Shown here in pieces: positions 17,817-27,398 of a DNA stretch of 64,000 bases (its first letter is position 1; each line of letters begins with the position of its first letter). Where the stretch lies: assembly GCF_026343115.1 (NCBI RefSeq), contig NZ_JAPEMC010000001.1, positions 4,235,501 to 4,299,500 on the forward strand, in the 5' to 3' direction. The position numbers were made by a program, and so were the translations under genes. The notes beneath the pieces are model-generated. The model had not been told where the DNA came from, did no database searches, and worked only from the letters and a program-made list of their open reading frames with translations. Source of the stretch: Streptomyces sp. NBC_00102 (GTDB taxonomy: Bacteria > Actinomycetota > Actinomycetes > Streptomycetales > Streptomycetaceae).

Positions 17817-18683
17817 ATGAGCCGTACCGAAGCGCCGCCGCTGCCCGAACCCCTGCGGGTTCCGGTCGCCGATTCGCACACCCACCTGGACATGCAGGAC
17901 GGCACCGTGGAAGAGGCCCTCGCCCGGGCCGCCGCCGTCAACGTCACCACCGTCGTCCAGGTCGGCTGCGACCTCGCCGGGTCACGCTGGGCCGCCGATA
18001 CGGCCGCCGCCCACCCGCAGGTGCACGCCTCGGTCGCCCTCCACCCCAACGAGGCCCCGCGCATCGTCCACGGCGACCCCGAGGGCCGCACCCGCGAAGG
18101 CGTCCGCGCACCGGGCGGCAAGGCGGCGCTGGACGAGGCGCTCGCGGAGATCGACGCGCTCGCCGCCCTCGCCCACGTACGCGGCGTCGGCGAGACCGGC
18201 CTCGACTACTTCCGTACCGAGCCCGAGGGCCGCGCCGCCCAGGAGGAGTCCTTCCGGGCGCACATCGAGATCGCCAAGCGGCACGGCAAGGCCCTCGTCA
18301 TCCACGACCGCGAGGCCCACGCCGACGTGCTGCGCGTCCTCGCCGAGGTAGGCGCCCCGGACCGCACGGTCTTCCACTGCTACTCCGGCGACGCCGAGAT
18401 GGCCCGGATCTGCGCACGGGCCGGCTACTTCATGTCCTTCGCCGGCAACGTCACCTTCAAGAACGCCCAGCCGCTGCGCGACGCCCTCGCCGTCGCCCCC
18501 GCCGAACTGGTGCTGGTCGAGACCGACGCCCCCTTCCTCACCCCCGCCCCCTACCGGGGCCGCCCCAACGCCCCCTACCTCATCCCCGTCACCCTGCGGG
18601 CGATGGCCGAGGTCAAGGGGATCGACGAGGACACCCTCGCCGCCACGATCGACGCCAACACCGCGCGGGCCTTCGACTACTGA
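17817..18683 (+). CDS. TatD-family metal-dependent deoxyribonuclease
   Basis: A 288-residue TIM-barrel hydrolase of the TatD family. Metal ligands are visible: DSHTHLDM near residue 20, GETGLDYFRT with the Glu, VIHDREAH, and the late ETDAPFLTP Asp. TatD proteins are 3'-5' exonucleases thought to act in DNA repair or turnover. It lies 55 bp upstream of rsmA, in the tatD-rsmA-ispE order conserved in actinobacteria. In most relatives rpfB sits between tatD and rsmA; here it is absent. Confidence 0.93.
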   Translation: MSRTEAPPLPEPLRVPVADSHTHLDMQDGTVEEALARAAAVNVTTVVQVGCDLAGSRWAADTAAAHPQVHASVALHPNEAPRIVHGDPEGRTREGVRAPGGKAALDEALAEIDALAALAHVRGVGETGLDYFRTEPEGRAAQEESFRAHIEIAKRHGKALVIHDREAHADVLRVLAEVGAPDRTVFHCYSGDAEMARICARAGYFMSFAGNVTFKNAQPLRDALAVAPAELVLVETDAPFLTPAPYRGRPNAPYLIPVTLRAMAEVKGIDEDTLAATIDANTARAFDY

Positions 18684-18738
18684 GCGGGGGCGTGATGTGC
18701 ATTGCGTACGCACTTCGCTTCGCCCGTACGCTTAGTGG

Positions 18739-19611
18739 GTGAGCAGCACTGAGTCCGACGCCCTCCTGGGCCCCGCAGACATCCGCGAACTGGCGGCGGC
18801 GCTGGGCGTACGCCCGACCAAGCAGCGCGGCCAGAACTTCGTCATCGACGCCAACACGGTCCGCAGGATCGTGCGCACCGCCGAGGTGCGGCCCGACGAC
18901 GTCGTCGTCGAGGTCGGCCCGGGGCTCGGTTCGCTGACCCTGGCGCTGCTGGAGGCGGCCGACCGGGTCGTGGCCGTGGAGATCGACGACGTCCTCGCCG
19001 CCGCCCTGCCGGCCACCGTCGCCGCCCGGATGCCCTCCCGCGCCGACCGGTTCGCCCTCGTCCACTCCGACGCGATGCTGGTCACCGAACTGCCCGGGCC
19101 CGCGCCCACCGCGCTCGTCGCCAACCTCCCGTACAACGTCGCCGTGCCCGTGCTGCTCACCATGCTGGAGCGGTTCCCGAGCATCGAGCGGACCCTCGTC
19201 ATGGTGCAGTCCGAGGTCGCCGACCGGCTCGCCGCCCGGCCCGGCAACAAGGTCTACGGCGTGCCCTCCGTGAAGGCCAACTGGTACGCCGACGTGAAGC
19301 GCGCCGGAGCCATCGGCCGCAAGGTCTTCTGGCCCGCCCCCAACGTCGACTCCGGCCTTGTCTCCCTGGTCCGGCGGGAGAAGCCGGTCGAGACGTCCGC
19401 CGGCCGCACCGAGGTCTTCGCCGTCGTCGACGCCGCCTTCGCCCAGCGTCGCAAGACGCTGCGTGCCGCGCTCTCCGGCTGGGCGGGCTCCGCGCCCGCC
19501 GCCGAGGCCGCGCTGGTCGCCGCCGGGGTCTCCCCGCAGGCCCGGGGCGAGTCGCTCACGGTGGAGGAGTTCGCCGCCATCGCCGAGAACAAGCCGGAGC
19601 TGCCCGCATGA
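18739..19611 (+). CDS. rsmA: 16S rRNA (adenine1518/1519-N6)-dimethyltransferase RsmA (KsgA)
   Basis: A 290-residue SAM methyltransferase that dimethylates two adjacent adenines in helix 45 of 16S rRNA late in 30S assembly. Motifs are [20 protein letters not shown] (motif I, SAM site), VEIDD and the catalytic NLPYN. It starts with GTG at 18739. Its stop overlaps the ispE start in ATGA, a pairing widely conserved in actinobacteria. Confidence 0.96.
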   Translation: MSSTESDALLGPADIRELAAALGVRPTKQRGQNFVIDANTVRRIVRTAEVRPDDVVVEVGPGLGSLTLALLEAADRVVAVEIDDVLAAALPATVAARMPSRADRFALVHSDAMLVTELPGPAPTALVANLPYNVAVPVLLTMLERFPSIERTLVMVQSEVADRLAARPGNKVYGVPSVKANWYADVKRAGAIGRKVFWPAPNVDSGLVSLVRREKPVETSAGRTEVFAVVDAAFAQRRKTLRAALSGWAGSAPAAEAALVAAGVSPQARGESLTVEEFAAIAENKPELPA

Positions 19612-20543
19612 CCCACAGCGCCACCGCGACCGGGAGCCCGAGCACGACCGGAAGCGTCACCGTCCGGGTACCCGCCAAGGTCAACGTCCAGCTCGCCGTG
19701 GGCGCCGCCCGCCCCGACGGCTTCCACGACCTGGCCAACGTCTTCCTCGCGGTCGGCCTGTACGACGAGGTCACCGCGGCCCCCGCCGACGAGCTGACGA
19801 TCACCTGCTCCGGCCCGGACGCCGCCCAGGTGCCCCTGGACCGCAGCAACCTCGCCGCCCGCGCCGCGCTCGCGCTCGCGGAGCGGTACGGCATCGAGCC
19901 GGCCGTCCACCTCCACATCGCCAAGGACATCCCCGTCGCCGGCGGCATGGCCGGAGGCAGCGCCGACGGTGCCGCCGCCCTCCTCGCCTGCGACGCGCTC
20001 TGGTCCACCGGCGCCTCCCGCGAAGAGCTCCTGGAGATCTGCGCCGAGCTCGGCAGCGACGTCCCGTTCAGCCTGATCGGCGGCGCGGCCCTCGGTACCG
20101 GGCGCGGCGAACTGCTCACCCCCGTCGCCACCGGTGGCACCTTCCACTGGGTCTTCGCCGTCGCCGACGGCGGGCTCTCCACGCCGGTCGTGTTCGGCGA
20201 GTTCGACCGGCTCACCGCCGGTACGGACGTCCCCGAGCCCGCCGCCGCCCCGGCGCTGCTCGACGCCCTCGCCTCCGGCGACCCGGTCGCCCTGGCCAAG
20301 ACCCTGAGCAACGATCTCCAGGCCGCCGCCCTCTCGCTGCGCCCCTCGCTCGCCGCGACCCTGGCAGCCGGTACCGAGGCCGGCGCCCTCGCCGCCCTGG
20401 TCTCCGGCTCCGGCCCGACCACCGCGTTCCTGGTCCCCGACGCGGAGACCGCCCAGCGGGTCGCCGCCGCCCTGACCGCCTCCGGCACCTGCCGTACGGC
20501 ACGGGTCGCGGTGTCTCCGGCGGCGGGGGCGACGGTGGTCTGA
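19608..20543 (+). CDS. ispE: 4-diphosphocytidyl-2-C-methyl-D-erythritol kinase IspE
   Basis: A 311-residue GHMP kinase of the MEP isoprenoid pathway that phosphorylates CDP-methylerythritol. [12 protein letters not shown] opens the substrate domain; the GHMP ATP motif is [17 protein letters not shown], and the third motif [10 protein letters not shown] is near the C-terminus. It overlaps rsmA by 4 nt (ATGA), so the two are translationally coupled. Its length is normal. Confidence 0.95.
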   Translation: MTHSATATGSPSTTGSVTVRVPAKVNVQLAVGAARPDGFHDLANVFLAVGLYDEVTAAPADELTITCSGPDAAQVPLDRSNLAARAALALAERYGIEPAVHLHIAKDIPVAGGMAGGSADGAAALLACDALWSTGASREELLEICAELGSDVPFSLIGGAALGTGRGELLTPVATGGTFHWVFAVADGGLSTPVVFGEFDRLTAGTDVPEPAAAPALLDALASGDPVALAKTLSNDLQAAALSLRPSLAATLAAGTEAGALAALVSGSGPTTAFLVPDAETAQRVAAALTASGTCRTARVAVSPAAGATVV

Positions 20544-20615
20544 GGGGGCTGCCGTCCGAGGCCGTCGCACCCGCCGCCGAGCGGGTGCGGGCGGTGCTTC
20601 CTTCTGTGGCCGGCG

Positions 20616-20708
20616 TCAGCTGAAAAGCGTGATGATGCCGAGAGTCGCGCAGACGAAACCCGCCGTGAACTGAACGGTTCCCAGTTGAAGGCCGGACGGC
20701 GGACTCAG
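20616..20708 (-). CDS. Possible tiny membrane ORF overlapping the lipoprotein gene end
   Basis: Reading the minus strand, a frame overlapping the lipoprotein stop encodes about 30 residues ending in a clean hydrophobic segment LGTVQFTAGFVCATLGIITLFS and a TGA. The only start placed well is CTG overlapping the stop, which is unusual, so this could equally be the 3' remnant of a longer gene. It is reported only because a membrane segment in frame with a stop is unlikely to be chance. Confidence 0.25.
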   Translation of the reverse strand: MSPPSGLQLGTVQFTAGFVCATLGIITLFS

Positions 20709-21376
20709 CCGGTCCGCAGGCTCGACTTCGCCAGTTCGTACGCCGGGAGCATCTGCTCGTGCTCCTCGGTGTCCAGGCCGCCCAGGTGGACGACGACCGG
20801 GCCCTTCGCGGTGGGGACGAGGAAGGCGCGTTCCTGCTTCGTCTCGTCCAGGGCCTCGACGGTGACGGTGTAAACCGCCTCGGCCCCGGCGGTCTTGCCC
20901 GCCTCGATGTCCGTATAGGTGACGCCGGAGGCGCCCGTCTCGGCCTCCACGAAGGCCTTCAGCAGGTCGCGCGGGGAGGCGGAGGACTTCTCGCCCCGCC
21001 AGACCCGCAGGAAGCCGATGTTCCCGGCGGGCTTCGCGTCGATCTCGCAGGCCATGGTCATCGGGCCCTGCCGCGCCAGTTCGGCCAGCTCGGAGTCGGT
21101 GGCCACGTCCACGGCCTCGGGCTTCCAGTCGGCGGCCAGGTCGAAGGTGACCGGGAGCTCGCAGGCGGAGCCGGCGCCGCCGATGCTGCCGCCCTTGGCC
21201 GCCGGCTGTGCCGGGGCGGGCTGCGTCGCGGCGGCCGTCCGGGAAGGTGGGACGGAGGCCGCGGAGGCCTTGTCACCGTGCTCCGTACCGCAGCCGGAGA
21301 GGGCGCAGAGCGCCGCCGTCACCGCCACCGCCGCCCGTACCGCCGGGACCCCGCGCCGTGCCGTCCTGCCTGTCAT
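20705..21376 (-). CDS. Putative secreted lipoprotein
   Basis: A 223-residue protein with a type II signal peptide: an Arg-rich start, hydrophobic core, and lipobox LSGC near residue 28. A Thr/Pro/Ala-rich linker follows, then a domain of about 150 residues (ACELPVTFDLAADWKP onward) resembling the lipoproteins often found beside core genes in Streptomyces. It is expected to sit on the outer face of the membrane. The start at 21376 is set by the signal peptide. It is divergent from the ABC-F gene. No function is recognised. Confidence 0.8.
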   Translation of the reverse strand: MTGRTARRGVPAVRAAVAVTAALCALSGCGTEHGDKASAASVPPSRTAAATQPAPAQPAAKGGSIGGAGSACELPVTFDLAADWKPEAVDVATDSELAELARQGPMTMACEIDAKPAGNIGFLRVWRGEKSSASPRDLLKAFVEAETGASGVTYTDIEAGKTAGAEAVYTVTVEALDETKQERAFLVPTAKGPVVVHLGGLDTEEHEQMLPAYELAKSSLRTG

Positions 21377-21494
21377 GACGTTCCCACCCCTGAGACGCTC
21401 CTGTCCGGGGCCGCCCCCGGAAGATCGCCGCACGCTACCGCATCCGCGCGGCGACTACCCTGGGAAGCCGATCCATCCCCTGGGCAGGAGTGAA

Positions 21495-23315
<1,821 letters not shown>

Positions 23316-23332
23316 GTACGGGCCACACGAGG

Positions 23333-23366
23333 GTGGGGCGGCGCCGCTTTCGCGGAGCCGCCCCAC
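23333..23366 (+). terminator. Terminator after the ABC-F gene
   Basis: GTGGGGCGGC at 23333 pairs with GCCGCCCCAC at 23357-23366, a 10-bp stem located just past the stop codon, with a smaller inner stem. Confidence 0.7.
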
Positions 23367-23436
23367 TGTCGTCCTCCGGTTGCCGTCACGGGCGCCCGGC
23401 GAGCGCCCGGAGTGCGTCGCGGCTCGGCCGCGGGGG

Positions 23437-23619
23437 TCATCGCCGCGGCGCACCGGGCTTGTTGGCGATCAGCAGTCCGGCGACGGCGGGCAGCAGCCAC
23501 TCCTCCTGGAGGACGGCCGTCCCCGCCGAGGGGGACATCACCAACACGATGGCGAGCACCAATGCGGCCACGAAGGCCACACTGAGGCGCGGTAGGTCTA
23601 CCCTGAGATGAACGAGCAC
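23437..23619 (-). CDS. Small two-span membrane protein
   Basis: A 60-residue protein with two hydrophobic segments (LSVAFVAALVLAIVLVM and LLPAVAGLLIA) and a basic tail NKPGAPRR. The GTG at 23619 lies 5 nt after AAGGAG, which decides the start; a longer frame from 23712 lacks a site. It is divergent from the XRE regulator. The function is unknown. Confidence 0.6.
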   Translation of the reverse strand: MLVHLRVDLPRLSVAFVAALVLAIVLVMSPSAGTAVLQEEWLLPAVAGLLIANKPGAPRR

Positions 23620-23904
23620 AAGGTCTCCTTGTGTGTGAGCGGTGGGCCGCTCCCTGCTTCCGGCCAGAAGCGACAGGGGGCGGCCTCGGCTTTTTCTCGG
23701 CAGGCCCGCCACGCGGGGCCTACGGTGCGGTGGCTCGCGAGGTCACATGGGGTGCTCCTTCCTTCTTTCTGTGCCGCCGTTCCCGGCAGCCGCTCGTTGA
23801 GAGTCTGCGGCCGGCGATGTGCTGCGGCAACGTCTGGAAGACGCGCGTAGAACACTGCGGTCAGAAGGAGAACACCGTCGAACTCTGGCGGCACCCGCGG
23901 GCAT

Positions 23905-23922
23905 TGACGAACAATGACGAAC
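23905..23922. repeat. Direct repeat TGACGAAC in the promoter of the XRE gene
   Basis: TGACGAAC occurs at 23905-23912 and 23915-23922, exactly 10 bp apart, on one helix face, about 40 bases before the XRE regulator start. It is a possible autoregulatory operator. Confidence 0.3.
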
Positions 23923-23962
23923 CAACAGCGTCGTTCTGTTTCATGCGCGGGGGTGGACGAAC

Positions 23963-24916
23963 GTGCCGAGCCGGAAGTCCTCACCGCCGCCGCATCCCGC
24001 TCAACTCGCCTTCGCGGCCGAGCTGCGGGAGATGCGGCGGCGGACGGAGAAGAAGCCGACCGACGAGACGATCGCGCGCCGGATGGGCTGCGGGCGCAGC
24101 ACCGTCTCGGCGATCGTGAACGGCCGGCGGTTCCCGAACTGGGAGAACACCGCGGCCTTCGCGGTCGCGCTGGGCGTGGACCCGTCGAAGCTGCGGAGGC
24201 GGTGGACGGAGGTGGACCGGGAGATCGAGGAGGCGTCCAAGGCGGGTTCGCCGCTCGCCCAGCACTCGCTCGCCCAGCCCTCGTCCGCTCGACTCCCGTC
24301 CACTCAACTTCCGCTTGCTCAAAATCCCCTCGCGCAGCTTCCGCTCCTCGGGGCGGCGCAGGCCGGCGGAGAGGCGCAGCTGGCCGCGCACTGGTACCGG
24401 AACAACCGGGAGTTCTACGAGGCGGCAGCCGACCGCGTGGCGCGGGCGAGTACCGAGATCCGCGTCACGTACACGCGCCGCTATCCGCCGACCCAGTACA
24501 CGACGCCGGCCTCCGCCGACTACTTCAGGGCCATCCTGGACTGGGCCGGCGAGGACAGTGCGGACGAACGCAGCGTACGGCGCATCATCGGCATCCCCGA
24601 GCGCGACGGGCGGCCGGACGGCGACATGCTGGACTGGGCGCGGGAGCACCACGAGGAGACCCGGGGCATCCTCACCTACGAGGCCAACGCGATGCGCTGG
24701 AACGCGGCGGCCGACGGGCTCAACATGGCGCTGATCGACGACAGCGTGGTCTTCCTGGCGTTCTCCGGAGGGCCGCGCCAGAAGCTGAACGGCCTGAGCA
24801 TCGAAGACCCCATGTTCATGAGCTACTTCGCCGCCTACTTCGACCAGCTCTGGGCCGCGCTGCCGCCGTTGGGGACCTACCTCGACGAGGTCGCGGACCG
24901 GGCGGAGGGCCTGTAG
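23963..24916 (+). CDS. XRE-family regulator with C-terminal MmyB-unlike sensor domain
   Basis: A 317-residue protein with an N-terminal helix-turn-helix (about residues 37-66, RRMGCGRSTVSAIVNGRRFPNW). A low-complexity linker follows (residues 95-130) built from repeated LAQ/LPS units, then a domain of about 180 residues with many aromatic residues and no recognised family. The C-terminal part resembles proteins that follow HTH domains in Streptomyces orphan regulators; a ligand-binding role is a guess. It starts with GTG at 23963. The repeated Leu/Gln/Ser linker may vary in length between strains. Confidence 0.7.
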   Translation: MPSRKSSPPPHPAQLAFAAELREMRRRTEKKPTDETIARRMGCGRSTVSAIVNGRRFPNWENTAAFAVALGVDPSKLRRRWTEVDREIEEASKAGSPLAQHSLAQPSSARLPSTQLPLAQNPLAQLPLLGAAQAGGEAQLAAHWYRNNREFYEAAADRVARASTEIRVTYTRRYPPTQYTTPASADYFRAILDWAGEDSADERSVRRIIGIPERDGRPDGDMLDWAREHHEETRGILTYEANAMRWNAAADGLNMALIDDSVVFLAFSGGPRQKLNGLSIEDPMFMSYFAAYFDQLWAALPPLGTYLDEVADRAEGL

Positions 24917-25321
24917 CGGAGCACGTGGCGGGTCGCCCGCGAGGAACGGTGTACGGAACCAATCGTATGAAAGGGGAGGTTCCCGCCGTGCGGCGGAGGC
25001 TGGGTGTGCAACCGGCCTTTTCAGAAACGGATGTGAGGGGGCGTCGGTCCGGCGCGCGACGGCCGGTGACCCCGGGGCGGTAACGGCTCCATCACGGCCC
25101 GGTTCTCCCTTGGGCACAGGGGGCGGACCGATCCGGTGTGCGTGATGGTGCGGGTGGTACAAAGAAGCCCCGCCAGACTGTCGCGATGCCGCGGTAGCCA
25201 TGCCCGTTCCGCTCCATTCCGGGGGAGTCCCGGAGGTTCGTCGCACGACGTCTTCCGGTCCCCGCGGGATCGCGGGGGAGGCCGGAACGGGCACCGGAAC
25301 CGCACGAAGGGGGACGTGCTG
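24917..25321. other. 405-bp intergenic stretch, no gene seen
   Basis: This gap precedes the first beta-propeller gene. It holds small G+C-rich dyads (for example CCGGG-N5-CCCGG around 25219-25233) and a good Shine-Dalgarno at its end. No ORF with plausible start and codon use, no RNA gene and no clear terminator was recognised. Confidence 0.5.
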
Positions 25322-27328
25322 ATGACTCAGCCGCCCAGCCAGCAACCGCCGCAGGGGGGCTCGGGGACTCCGCAGGAGCCTTTTGACGGGTCTCCTCCGC
25401 AGCCCGCCGCGCAGCCTCCCGGCACACCGCCCCCGTCGGCCCCGCCCGCACCTCCGGCGCAGCCCCCGGCCCCCGGCGCCCCGGCGTACGGCTACCCCCA
25501 GGCCCCCGGCCCGTACGGCCAGCAGCCCCCGGCCCCCGGAGCGCCCGGCTACGGCTACCCCCAGGCCCCCGGCCCGTACGGCGCGCCGCAGTCCGGCCCG
25601 TACGGCGCGCCGCAGTCCGGCCCGTACGGCCAGCAGGCCCAGCCCCAGCCCGGCCCGTACGGCCAGCCGCAGGCGCCGGGCCCGTACGGCGCGCCGCAGT
25701 CCGGCCCGTACGGCCAGCAGGCCCAGCCCCAGCCCGGCCCGTACGGGCAGCCCCAGGCCCCGGGCCCGTACGGCGCGCCGCAGCCCGGCCCGTACGGCCG
25801 GCAGGGCTACCCGGGGCATCCGGCACCCCCCGCAGTTCCGCCTGCCTCCGGTTCCGGCTCCGGCTCCGGGTCTTCGGGCGGGCGCGGGTTCTTCCGCGGC
25901 CGGACCGGGGTGATCGTCGCCGCGGCCGTCGCGGTGGTGATCGTGGCCGCGGTCGGTGTCGGCTTCGCGGTCGGCGGGGACGACGATCCCGGTGGGAAGC
26001 CGGTCGCCCACGGAAGTTCGGACACCAAGGGCGATGCCGGGCCCAGCACTTCGGCCTCCCCCGACGACGGAGAGGGCGGTGCGCAGGACGACCTGAACGC
26101 CGACCGCAAGGCCGGTGAGGCGAAGGTCCTCTGGTTGAAGGAGAACGACCTGAAGCTGCCGCTCAACGGCACTGTGGTCCGCGGCCCCTGGATCGTCGGC
26201 GACACGCTGGTCAAGGCCGCCTACCGGGGCATCGCCGGGTACTCGCTCGCCACCGGCGAGGAGAAGTGGAACCTGACGTTCGACACCGACATCTGCGCCG
26301 CGCCCGTGAACGCCACGGCCGACGGCAAGGTCGTCCTCGGGCTGAAGGACTCCGACGGCGACCGGGCGAACTGTGTGCGGCTCCAGCAGGTCGACCTCGC
26401 CGCCGGCAAGGCGGGCTGGAAGAAGACGATCAAGCAGGACGGCATCTGGGACCTGCTCTCCGAGATCGGTCTGGCGATCAGCGGCGACACCGTGACGGTC
26501 GGCCGTTCCGGTGGCACGGACGCGTTCCGGGTCAGCGACGGCAAGGAACTGTTCGGTGCGCCGGAAGGCAACTGCCGCCCGGTCGCCTTCGCCGGTGGGC
26601 CGAAGCTCATCGCCGCCCTCAACTGCACCGTGGACGACCCGGAGAACCCGCAGCAGCAGATCCAGCAGCTCGACCCGGTCACCGGTAAGGCGCGTTGGAC
26701 GTACCAGGTGGGGCGCGGCTGGGAGGTCGACAAGGTGTACTCGGTCGACCCGCTCGTCGTGTCGATGGTCCAGGACCAGAAGAAGGCGTGGGGAATCCTC
26801 GTGCTGAAGGACGACGGCACGGTCCGTTCCCGGCTGGCCAGTGACCCGGGGGACAGTTTCGCCCCGAACTGCGGGAGTTCGTTCCAGATCTTCGCCAAGT
26901 CCTTGGACGACTGCCGCGGTGTCGCGGCGGACGCCGACACGCTCTACATGGCGACCAAGGCGGCCAGCGCCAAGGACCGCACCAACAAGGTGGTCGCCTT
27001 CGACCTCGACTCCGGTAAGCCCAGGTGGAGTTCGGCCTCCCCGGCCGACCGGTTCATGGAGCCGGTCAGGATGGACGGTGCCAACCTGATCGTCCACTTC
27101 GAGGCGTCCTGGGACAAGGGCGGGGCCGTCGCCTCCATCGCGCCGACCGGGGGCGCGCCGAAGGTCCTGCTCCAGCACCCGGAGTCCACGGCGACCGTGG
27201 AAGAGATGACCTCCGGCGGTAAGTTCCTCTGGCTGGACGGCCGGTCCGTCATCGTCGCCAGACAGCTCACCGAGGCCAACAACCGGGGTGACGACCGCGA
27301 GACCGCGATGATCTCGTTCGGCAAGTGA
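25322..27328 (+). CDS. Membrane-anchored PQQ-like beta-propeller protein with Pro/Tyr-rich tail
   Basis: A 668-residue protein in three parts. The first (about 1-190) is a cytoplasmic low-complexity tail of Pro, Gln, Gly, Ala and Tyr with many PGPYG units. A single membrane span lies near 196-217 (VIVAAAVAVVIVAAVGV), and an extracytoplasmic domain of about 430 residues follows with PQQ/PQQ-like blade motifs (TGEEKWNL, TGKARWTY, SGKPRWSS). The WG/W-type blades suggest a scaffold or sensor rather than a quinoprotein enzyme; no PQQ-binding catalytic set is seen. AAGGGGG 8 nt before ATG 25322 sets the start. It is in tandem with a paralogue 70 bp downstream and probably co-transcribed. The role is unknown, possibly in envelope sensing. 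Confidence 0.8.
   Translation: MTQPPSQQPPQGGSGTPQEPFDGSPPQPAAQPPGTPPPSAPPAPPAQPPAPGAPAYGYPQAPGPYGQQPPAPGAPGYGYPQAPGPYGAPQSGPYGAPQSGPYGQQAQPQPGPYGQPQAPGPYGAPQSGPYGQQAQPQPGPYGQPQAPGPYGAPQPGPYGRQGYPGHPAPPAVPPASGSGSGSGSSGGRGFFRGRTGVIVAAAVAVVIVAAVGVGFAVGGDDDPGGKPVAHGSSDTKGDAGPSTSASPDDGEGGAQDDLNADRKAGEAKVLWLKENDLKLPLNGTVVRGPWIVGDTLVKAAYRGIAGYSLATGEEKWNLTFDTDICAAPVNATADGKVVLGLKDSDGDRANCVRLQQVDLAAGKAGWKKTIKQDGIWDLLSEIGLAISGDTVTVGRSGGTDAFRVSDGKELFGAPEGNCRPVAFAGGPKLIAALNCTVDDPENPQQQIQQLDPVTGKARWTYQVGRGWEVDKVYSVDPLVVSMVQDQKKAWGILVLKDDGTVRSRLASDPGDSFAPNCGSSFQIFAKSLDDCRGVAADADTLYMATKAASAKDRTNKVVAFDLDSGKPRWSSASPADRFMEPVRMDGANLIVHFEASWDKGGAVASIAPTGGAPKVLLQHPESTATVEEMTSGGKFLWLDGRSVIVARQLTEANNRGDDRETAMISFGK
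25490..25800 (+). repeat. In-frame PGPYG-type repeat region
   Basis: Within the N-terminal tail, units of the form (Q)xPGPYG(A/Q)PQ recur about ten times. A DNA block encoding GPYGAPQSGPYGQQAQPQP is present twice almost identically. Such repeats can expand or contract by slippage without breaking the frame. Confidence 0.7.
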
Positions 27329-27398
27329 CACCGCCGCACCCGGGCCCCGCGCCCGACTCCCCCCGCCCCGACCAACCTTCCCCCGAGGTACGTACGCC

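Noticed and set aside
24917..25321. Riboswitch such as a c-di-AMP or cobalamin element before the propeller gene
   Set aside because: No recognisable conserved riboswitch core was found; only generic G+C-rich dyads are visible.
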